NCBI GenBank assembly: GCA_963682055.1
Contig: OY821749.1
Span: 8,234,336 to 8,298,335, forward strand
Source of the DNA: Primula veris
Taxonomy: Eukaryota; Streptophyta; Magnoliopsida; Ericales; Primulaceae
Length of the DNA: 64,000 nt
Direction: 5' to 3'
The notes under the pieces are model-generated. The model was not told the origin of the DNA and did no database searches. It was given only the letters and a program-made list of their open reading frames with translations. Made by a program: the position numbers and the translations under genes. Positions within the stretch are counted from its first letter, which is position 1; each line of letters starts with the position of its first letter. Shown here in pieces: positions 56,209 to 64,000 of the stretch.

Positions 56209-56502
56209 TTAGGGGGAGGTCGATCGGTATCGGTGAGAGGGACCGGCAGAGATATCCCTATCTCTGTATGTCGGGTTCCCCCTTAGCACCTCATTCTCTT
56301 CGACTAGAGCCTGACGAGGACGTCGGCAATAATCCAGCTCGGATCTCAGCCAAGATAATTCCCGAACCATCTCGGTATGGTGATAACGCATCACCTTTAA
56401 CTCCTCTTCAGCGTCCTTCAACAGCTTTAGGGCAGTACCATATGAGGCTTCGAAAGCCTCCACTTGCAAGACCAATGCAGATTTGGTTGAAGAACCTTCC
56501 AT
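56209..56502 (-). CDS. Small antisense coiled-coil protein (97 aa), MEGSS type
   Basis: I choose the ATG at 56500-56502 over an in-frame one at 56574, because a good TATA box (CTATAAATA, 56595-56587) would start transcription between them. The protein is mostly helical and charged (LQVEAFEASYGTALKLLKDAEEELKVMRYHHTEMVRELSWLRSEL condensed), consistent with a coiled coil, with a short basic Ser-rich tail (SHRYRSTSP). No family is recognised. Third of the antisense series in the Tat element. Confidence 0.6.
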   Translation of the reverse strand: MEGSSTKSALVLQVEAFEASYGTALKLLKDAEEELKVMRYHHTEMVRELSWLRSELDYCRRPRQALVEENEVLRGNPTYRDRDISAGPSHRYRSTSP

Positions 56503-56586
56503 TGATAGGAGGTTGTAAGATAAAATCCTATATATGATGAAGAGAGATAAGGGTGAGAGTGTGAAGAAATCCATATCTTAAGAGGG

Positions 56587-56595
56587 TATTTATAG
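56587..56595 (-). promoter_or_regulatory. TATA box before the 97-aa antisense frame
   Basis: CTATAAATA on the minus strand, 85-93 bp before the chosen ATG at 56502, implying a leader of about 55-60 nt. Confidence 0.55.
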
Positions 56596-57128
56596 AAAAG
56601 TTAAGGAAGGATTAATGTGGGGAAGTGCAACCGTTCGCCAAGAGATTTGGAAAAACGAGGGTAATTAAAAGATGCGTCTGTTGAGAAGAATTTAAGTGAG
56701 AAAGAGCAATTGTTCGTTATTAAAAGTCGCGTTTATTAAGAAGAAACGCTTGGGTTCAAGCCAGTATTTAAAGAGGGTAAATCCCAAAAAAGCTCTTACA
56801 CGTGTCTCTCTAGGAAAGGGCAACGGTGCTAAGAGATAATGGGTAAGATTTGTGCACAGGGCTCAAGAAATCCCCTCAGTCCCTAGATACAAAGATTCAG
56901 AGGCATCTGTGGATAAGGTCAAACGCAAGGCCCAAGAAAAAGCATTAATGAAGCCACGAGCGTGCGCAGTCAAATTAATTGCGTTGGGAGAATAATTCAG
57001 ATAAAAACAAGAAAAAGAAAATTTTCCATTAATCAAGGGGAACTTTATTACAAGATGCTTCTCGGCAAAAGGACACCACTACATCATAAAAAAAAAAATA
57101 AAAAAAAGCAAAAAAAAAAAAGAGAGAA

Positions 57129-57434
57129 CTATTTTTCAGAAGGGCCTACGTCGTCATTCGGTTTCCTCTTGGACCGAGCATACACTTCCTTAAGGGCCAG
57201 TTTGTAAGCCCTCTTGGAAGCAATATGCCTATCTCTAGAAGCCTCAAGCTCTTTGATCCGAGCACGAGCCCAAATATTGTCGATCAGAGACCTTTGATAT
57301 TCATTCTCCATGGCCTCCAAGCGCTCGTCCATCTCAGCAGGTCGGCGAGCCTCCATGGTTAAAAAGGCAACCCTCCTTTCGAGGATACGAGCCTTCCTAA
57401 CCTCCTCCTCAAGATGGGCAACATATTCAGGAAG
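57129..57434 (-). pseudogene. Small antisense coiled-coil protein, C-terminal part, split by the nested LTR element
   Basis: Carries the last 100 codons of a 112-codon frame. The apparent start at 57440 lies in the LTR of the inserted element and is not original. The first codons, including the true ATG (63783-63785), lie at 63748-63785 on the far side of the insertion. Leaving out the insertion and one copy of the duplication GGAAG, the frame is uninterrupted. Content is a charged helix throughout (EEEVRKARILERR, RARIKELEASRD), with a basic C-terminus ending DDVGPSEK. Before the insertion this was the next member of the antisense series. Confidence 0.7.
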
Positions 57435-58452
57435 TGTCATACCCCGAATTTATTTTCAAAACCCGAGGCATAAGATATAAAAAAAACATTAAATAAAATG
57501 ACTTGATCTCTCATTCCAAGAAAACTCAAATTCAAGGTCTACCCTAAAAATTGAGAAATACACGTATATATGTTCCATCGGTCGGATCATATACAACATC
57601 TTATTAACAAACAACAAGTTATAACACAAAAGCGACAAAATAAGACCCACTTCCAAGTAGCACCAGGTGTAGACCACAATTTTGTGCAAATAGCTCCCGA
57701 AGACTATCCCTTTATAGAACGTCGATCTTTATAATCCAAAAATATGACATGTGTTCAAAGCCAAATCGAAAACACACACAAACATTTGGTTGCAAGCCTA
57801 AAATCTTGATAAAATCATTTTTCTCGAAATATTGACTCATTTTGATTAACGATATTGTATTTAAACATGCAACAGCTAGAAATATATAATCAATATCATA
57901 CTCGTGAATATAGATATTCTACTTATTAGCAAGTCAACTCAATACGACAATAAACCGAATAACAGTATACTTTATCGGGAGCACCGGGACTCCATACCGA
58001 GAGTCGGCTCGATAGGGTAATAAAAACAATACCTGTTTCGGGAGCACCGGGACTCTATACCGGGAGTCGGCTCAACAGGATTATAAAAGATAACACAATA
58101 ATAAACACGAGCACCGGGATTCTATAGTGAATCGGCTCAGCAAGTTTTATAATGCATACACTCTGTGGAGCGCCGGGACTCTAGCGAATCGGCTCGAAAG
58201 TCTTATAACACATACACTCTGTGGAGCACCGGGACTCTAGCGAGTCGGCTCGACAGCTTGATTGGAGTTTTTAAGCGAGTTTCGCTTCAAAACGTCAAAC
58301 CGTGACAAACAAAAGGAACAGCTCCATCACCTAAAGAGGGTTGATTATAAATGGATCTAGCTTCGCCTTTTATCGCTCAACAAAACTCAATTCAATCACT
58401 ACAAAATCTGGAACAAACCCGGCTCTTTCTTTTTCATCCAGAGAGAGGACCG

Positions 58453-58496
<44 letters not shown>

Positions 58497-58766
58497 TGGA
58501 TACCAAGCGTGAGTCCTGCCAAAGAACGCCAATCGGTGTTCTTATCACTTTCCCTTTGAAATTTACACAATAAGTCCACAAATAAAGATAAGGTTCAAAA
58601 CTCACTTCAATTGATTTCATATTTTCTAATAAGTAACTCGTAATTTATGATTATACAAATACCAACATCATGTTTGAATATTTTTTTTTTAGTCACGCAT
58701 CAATTATAATAATTTTAAAAGAAAACTTTAATAACAGTTATTCTACTAAAATAATAGGTTGTTACA
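57435..58766 (-). repeat. LTR (3' in element orientation) of the nested element
   Basis: 1332 bp, ends TGTCAT...GTTACA as read on the plus strand. Contains five tandem hairpin units (57977-58253) and a GA run (58456-58494). Confidence 0.95.
57977..58253. repeat. Tandem hairpin units in the LTR, five copies
   Basis: Each unit reads GAGC(A/G)CCGGGA(C/T)TC, a spacer of about 4-12 nt, then (A/G)(A/G)TCGGCTC. GAGC pairs with GCTC, and in the better copies GACTC with GAGTC, so each unit can form a small stem. Units are 55-65 bp apart. Confidence 0.85.
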
Positions 58767-61700
58767 TCCTTCCCACCTTAAAAGGAATTTCGCCCTCGAA
58801 ATTCAGTCACAACTATAAAAAGATGGTCGATCACTTCATCAAGTCTACAAACACATGGTAAGAGTAGTTCACCTCATACTTACATGCTGTATTACATCTT
58901 TAGACACCGATACATGCACGACCTCACCTGAGCATATCATGTCAAGCCTTTTAATTATTGTTCCTCAGTGATATTAGATTTAATTATTGTTCCTCAGTGA
59001 TATTACCAGCTCTATGAAGACCCCCTTTCTTTCTTTCTTTTTCTCTCTGCACAAAGTGGATTACATGATATCTGCTCGTAAAGGGCGCATAGGAATAAGA
59101 AACATGATGAATTTGTACTTGGCAACAAATCGAGGAACATACACAGAAAGGGCAAGAAAAATCAAATTATGTAAAACAAAACACACACAAAAAAAACATT
59201 CTCCTAGCACCTTTACCTTAAACCTTTACCATGTCTCCCAGGATTTCCTCACACCAGAAGTACATGTTCTGGATTATGATAATTATATGCGAATAATGCT
59301 AGACTACTGCGTCTAGGTGCAATTAGGAAGCCATATAAGAGTTGAGGTACAGTTACCGGATTTTATAACTATAATAAAAAAAACACTTATTTTTTTCCCA
59401 CAAATTCAGTACTGCGCAATTAAAACCATTAGATGCTAATCTCAGTAACACTCTGTTATTTAAATGCACCGCAAATTACTAGACAACGAATCGGGGTTCC
59501 CAAACCAAATCAGACATCTCACCACATGTTAAAGAATTGTTGAATAGAACAGGATTTTACTACCTCGTACCTTTAATATATGTTACCAAACCTTTCGTCA
59601 CCCTCAAACACAGCCTACGCCGTTGATTTCGGTTCATTTTACAAATATTATAAAATACATCAGCGGAACTAGGAACCCATTGTACAAAGTTAAGTACCAC
59701 TTCCCGGCCTTACAACTCGAAAGAAATTCATTTATCATAATGAAATCTCTATGAAACCAATTTAGAGCTTTACTTCTACAATTGAACTATAAGAGCTCTG
59801 TACATTGTCACCATAGCCCTTTGCTAAAGCACAATAATCTGCGCATCAAAAAATCACACGTTAATTGGGGATCACACTACATTAAAACGACTTGTTTCAC
59901 TGCCCACTAAATGCGATCAAATTAACATCATTTTCTAGTGCAGATACCATACTGCATACATAAGCAAAGCCTTAATGAACACACATCCACCACAAGATCT
60001 TAAATAACACAAAATTGGCCTGCCCTTGCATTTATACACGCCATTCATCTAAACTATCGATTGCCTAAAGAATAATGTATCTTAAGTACTAGCTCATTGC
60101 CGCTCAAACCTGAAGCACATACATATAACAGGATAACCCTCTTTTGCATGACTCGTTACTAGTCAAGTAATCAAAGAAATCACCACCACATTAATCTATT
60201 AACAAAAATAACTCTTGCGACCTGCAACTATGAAATGTAACCTACTCCAGAACCTTATATATATATATATAAAAGATTACATTAAATATAGACTAAACTT
60301 GAGATTTGACCATCCAACATCACTCAACTCAGATAATATTTTACAGCCTTCTCCCAACACTTGAATATCAGAATACAAGAATTTTCATCACAATATTTCT
60401 ACGGAGGCTCCTAATTACCGATTCGCTAGTTTCATTATCCATGTATCCAGTTATGCCGGTGAGTATGGTATAAGCAAACTTTGAATTCTTCACACAAAGT
60501 CTTGAACAACTATAGATCTGAAATCAGTTTATTCGACATTAGTAAGACTCATTTTAAAGGTGTACAATGATTTAAACTAAAAATTCAAGCTGATGTCAGA
60601 ACCTTTACAATCTTCCCTCTGTTATATTACACCATATCAATTTCCATAACCTCTAAAGAAACTAAATTTCTTGTAGCATTCTTAAGTCAAACCAAGTTTG
60701 TGTGTCTACTTCTTACAATTTATGTACCAAGTGATATTACATAAAGAGCATGAAAAACATTGAAAATTCACCATATCAATTTCCAGATTCATCTTTCCCA
60801 TATCAATTAGCAGAAAGTCGAAAATACACTATAAGGCTGGGATTCAAGTCTTCGTCATAAACATCAAGGTACATGTAACTTTACTCGACCCCTGTAATTT
60901 TATTTTCACATGAAAGATTGAACTACCATCCGTCTCAGGCTCAGTTTCTCAAAACATGTATAGAACCAACACTTCAAGATGAGACCTCTACAATCTTCTT
61001 CTTTAAAAAAAAATCATATCAGTTTCAGTTTTTTTTTTTTTTTTTTTTTTTTGGTTAAAATAGTTAAGGAAACATCAAGTGAATTCATATAGTAAAGGAA
61101 ACATACCACACATTCAAAAGATTTGTTACACAAGCTACCAAATCTGATGAGGTTAAATCTTTTCTTGAAATCCAGATATCATTCCTAAAATCCAATTACA
61201 TTTGAATGCTAGAAGTGCTCTAGCTTTTATTGAGAATGTTATTACACAACTAGAAGTTACATAAAGCAGAAAATATAAACCAAGTCAAGTTGACCGCAAT
61301 AACTTGGAAACCGTCCTAAACTGAGAATACAAGTGCACATATAAATCGAATGGTACATTATAAGTTCAACCAGCCCTACATAGAAAACCAAGTAAGGAAC
61401 ACCCGTCTTCAATCAAATTCATTTCAATCATTTCCATATTTATTTTGGAAAAATGTAAAAGCTTGTATTGAACATAATTGATCAAAAACACTATGAATCA
61501 AGTATAATTCCACCAAACATGTATAACCCAATTCATTGTGAAAATACAAAAATCAACTATCATTACAGTCAAGTATGCAACACATGACCCATATTTTATT
61601 GCCAAACCAAATTACTTTGACCAAACTCATTCCTAGCATATTATCACCATTTCAACCAATTCGAACTACTACTTCAAGCTATTAAAAAAAATAGCTCTTA

Positions 61701-62477
61701 ACCCCACAAACGAAATAAATATTGCCAAAAATATCACGCTGTTAATCCTTTATTTAAAAGGCATTAATCTGCAATCAAAATTGGATGTCTGTAACACCCA
61801 AAAAAAAAAAACACTATGTAGTGCTGAAACATCAACTCTTATTTTCCAAACAGAGAGGCGCACACATGTGCACTGCAAAATATGCTAACCCATCAACGAC
61901 ACAACTTCCAAAATGTAGTGTATCAACCGTCAAAAGGAAGTAGAACTTTTTGAATATGAAGTATTTCTAGGAAATAACTATCAAGTAAATAATACAAGTA
62001 AAACAACGATTGTCCTTACTGATAACATATGTTTTCACATTTAAGCTTTTAATACCTTAACCTATTTTGATATTTCAAAAACCTTATTCCTTAGGTTGAC
62101 ATATTTGATTCAAAGATAAAACAAGTGAACGGCACATTACATCCATAAACAAACATCAATTTCTTTTTAACCTTCAAATTTATACAACTCACAATGAAAT
62201 ATAACCCGGGTCTTGGTATGTATACAGAACTATACTTTATTAGCTTCACGAAAGGAAATCATCTAAGGAAAACCAATCTAATGCTTTAGGTTTCGATTCT
62301 GTTCGTTTGTTTGTTTTTTTTTTTTTTACAAAAGGTTGAACCACAAGATCGTGCAAGAACCTGCCTAACCAAGCTAAAGGAACTCAGACCCTACACCATG
62401 TCACACATATATGGAAACCTAGACCCATTATCCACAGTTACCGCGGTGTTCGAACCCGGTTCAGCTCTGATACCATC
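58767..62477. other. Interior of the nested element, non-coding
   Basis: 3.7 kb without Gag, RT, integrase or any other recognisable frame. A T30-like run lies at about 61028-61051, and a duplicated TTTAATTATTGTTCCTCAGTGATATTA-type word of about 26 bp occurs near 58950-59005. It may be captured or unrelated filler sequence. Confidence 0.7.
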
Positions 62478-63439
62478 TGTCATACCCCGAATTTATTTTC
62501 AAAACCCGAGGCATAAGATATAAAAAAAACATTAAATAAAATGACTTGATCTCTCATTCCAAGAAAACTCAAATTCAAGGTCTACCCTAAAAATTGAGAA
62601 ATACACGTATATATGTTCCATCGGTCGGATCATATACAACATCTTATTAACAAACAACAAGTTATAACACAAAAGCGACAAAATAAGACCCACTTCCAAG
62701 TAGCACCAGGTGTAGACCACAATTTTGTGCAAATAGCTCCCGAAGACTATCCCTTTATAGAACGTCGATCTTTATAATCCAAAAATATGACATGTGTTCA
62801 AAGCCAAATCGAAAACACACACAAACATTTGGTTGCAAGCCTAAAATCTTGATAAAATCATTTTTCTCGAAATATTGACTCATTTTGATTAACGATATTG
62901 TATTTAAACATGCAACAGCTAGAAATATATAATCAATATCATACTCGTGAATATAGATATTCTACTTATTAGCAAGTCAACTCAATACGACAATAAACCG
63001 AATAACAGTATACTTTATCGGGAGCACCGGGACTCCATACCGAGAGTCGGCTCGATAGGGTAATAAAAACAATACCTGTTTCGGGAGCACCGGGACTCTA
63101 TACCGGGAGTCGGCTCAACAGGATTATAAAAGATAACACAATAATAAACACGAGCACCGGGATTCTATAGTGAATCGGCTCAGCAAGTTTTATAATGCAT
63201 ACACTCTGTGGAGCACCGGGACTCTAGCGAGTCGGCTCGACAGCTTGATTGGAGTTTTTAAGCGAGTTTCGCTTCAAAACGTCAAACCGTGACAAACAAA
63301 AGGAACAGCTCCATCACCTAAAGAGGGTTGATTATAAATGGATCTAGCTTCGCCTTTTATCGCTCAACAAAACTCAATTCAATCACTACAAAATCTGGAA
63401 CAAACCCGGCTCTTTCTTTTTCATCCAGAGAGAGGACCG

Positions 63440-63477
<38 letters not shown>

Positions 63478-63747
63478 TGGATACCAAGCGTGAGTCCTGC
63501 CAAAGAACGCCAATCGGTGTTCTTATCACTTTCCCTTTGAAATTTACACAATAAGTCCACAAATAAAGATAAGGTTCAAAACTCACTTCAATTGATTTCA
63601 TATTTTCTAATAAGTAACTCGTAATTTATGATTATACAAATACCAACATCATGTTTGAATATTTTTTTTTTAGTCACGCATCAATTATAATAATTTTAAA
63701 AGAAAACTTTAATAACAGTTATTCTACTAAAATAATAGGTTGTTACA
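62478..63747 (-). repeat. LTR (5' in element orientation) of the nested element
   Basis: 1270 bp. It matches the other LTR except that one 56-bp hairpin unit is absent (four copies, 63019-63242) and the GA run is six bases shorter (63443-63475). Confidence 0.95.
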
Positions 63748-63785
63748 GGAAGGTTGTCGCCACTATTTTCACAAGGAGAAGCCAT
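63748..63785 (-). pseudogene. N-terminal part of the split antisense coiled-coil frame
   Basis: ATG at 63783-63785 followed by 11 intact codons to the insertion point, including the duplication GGAAG. Its continuation is 57129-57429. A TATA box at 63842-63835 is now separated from most of its gene by 6.3 kb. Confidence 0.7.
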
Positions 63786-63834
63786 TTGTTCGCTAAATAA
63801 GAATGAGTTGCACAAAGAATATAGAGACAGTCCC

Positions 63835-63842
63835 CTTTTATA
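63835..63842 (-). promoter_or_regulatory. TATA box of the split antisense gene
   Basis: TATAAAAG on the minus strand, about 50 bp before the ATG at 63785. It is the best TATA box of the antisense series. Confidence 0.55.
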
Positions 63843-64000
63843 GGAAGAGACAAGAGGTAGATCAAAGGTCATCTCGAAGAAAGACAACCCCTTGAACTTC
63901 CCCAGAGCATTTATGGTTAACTACAGCAGTTCAAATCCAATCAAGTCATCCAATAAGATATCAAGTAGATAAACAGACAAGAGCGAAAATAAGGAAATAT
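63843..64000. other. Tat element continuing off the right edge
   Basis: Upstream sequence of the split antisense gene. No further frame is seen before the window ends, and the Tat 3' LTR has not begun. Confidence 0.5.

Larger units (their letters stand above)
57435..63747 (-). mobile_element. Non-coding LTR retrotransposon (LARD-like), Tekay/Del-related, nested in the Tat element
   Basis: LTRs at 57435-58766 and 62478-63747, target duplication GGAAG (57430-57434 and 63748-63752). Orientation is minus: the minus strand reads LTR, then TGGTATCAGAGC (primer-binding site, just left of 62478), interior, then polypurine GGTGGGAAGGA directly before the LTR ending at 58766. The interior (58767-62477) has no frame of note on either strand. 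Near the polypurine tract the minus-strand words TTCGAGGGCGAAATTCC resemble the last pol codons of Tekay/Del chromoviruses, so it looks like a deletion or replacement derivative of one. Apart from a repeat-unit loss and a GA-length change I see no LTR differences, so the insertion is very recent. Mobility would depend on proteins supplied by another element. Confidence 0.9.
42290..64000 (+). mobile_element. Tat-lineage Gypsy retrotransposon, very large, right end outside the window
   Basis: The 5' LTR (42290-42846) is followed by a primer-binding site beginning TGGCGCCGT, which matches the tRNA-Asp type over its first nine bases. gag-pol (42926-48862) has the Gypsy order and a second, archaeal-type RNase H between RNase H and integrase, the mark of the Tat lineage (Ogre, Retand, Grande and relatives). 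Downstream come a tandem array and a set of antisense genes. A 6.3-kb LTR element with its 5-bp duplication interrupts it at 57435-63752. More than 15.3 kb of the element itself is in the window, and its 3' LTR is not. Confidence 0.9.

Noticed and set aside
56503..56574. Upstream in-frame ATG (56574) of the 97-aa antisense frame
   Set aside because: It lies within about 15 bp of the TATA box, so it would precede the expected transcription start. The residues added are hydrophobic and unlike the rest.
57440..57440. ATG at 57440 as start of the small antisense coiled-coil frame
   Set aside because: This ATG belongs to the LTR of the inserted element. The original start is at 63785.
58987..59316. 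109-codon frame in the nested LTR element
   Set aside because: Isolated in a non-coding interior, with low-complexity stretches and no retrotransposon domain.

Overview
The window is nuclear DNA from a plant, most likely a eudicot. It is AT-rich and intron-bearing, and it carries a plant-type SF1/BBP splicing factor, a class III peroxidase, and Copia, Tat-type Gypsy, L1-type LINE and MITE-like elements. I cannot name the species. Two host genes are well supported: an SF1 homologue (2322-5125, minus, two exons) and a class III peroxidase-like gene (29839-31847, plus, two exons) whose distal catalytic histidine is replaced by valine.

Layout: 1-2321, downstream flank of SF1 holding an inverted-repeat MITE-like element (819-1602). 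2322-5125, SF1. 6551-12809, a complete but mutated Copia element with 465-bp LTRs, target duplication CATTT, and a gag start codon that appears to lie in the 5' LTR, joined by splicing. About 14228-18145, a 5'-truncated L1-type LINE on the minus strand with an open 1202-codon frame. 18150-29500, AT-rich intergenic sequence with a foldback element, a MITE, a Copia relic and short tandem duplications. 29839-31847, the peroxidase. 32514-38440, further foldback and MITE-like elements.

From about 38600 to the right edge is a three-level nest. A decayed Copia element (PBS 38878, broken in its RT at 42289) is interrupted by a very large Tat-lineage Gypsy element (5' LTR 42290-42846; its 3' LTR lies beyond the window). 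That element is in turn interrupted by a young LTR element with no coding capacity (57435-63747, target duplication GGAAG), minus strand, apparently a deletion derivative of a Tekay/Del-like chromovirus.

The most unusual part is the Tat element's region downstream of pol (48967 to beyond 63785). After a 37-bp tandem array it carries, on the opposite strand to gag-pol, a spliced gene of five coding exons, all joined in phase 0 (49499-53627). A separate coiled-coil frame sits inside its last intron, and at least four small coiled-coil frames follow (54355-54717, 55041-55295, 56209-56502, and one at 57129-57429 plus 63748-63785 that the young LTR element split). Most have a TATA-like box at a sensible distance upstream. 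This looks like an antisense accessory cassette of a Tat retrotransposon. Antisense frames are known from Tat/Grande-type elements; a cluster of this many small coiled-coil frames with individual promoters is what I would follow up.
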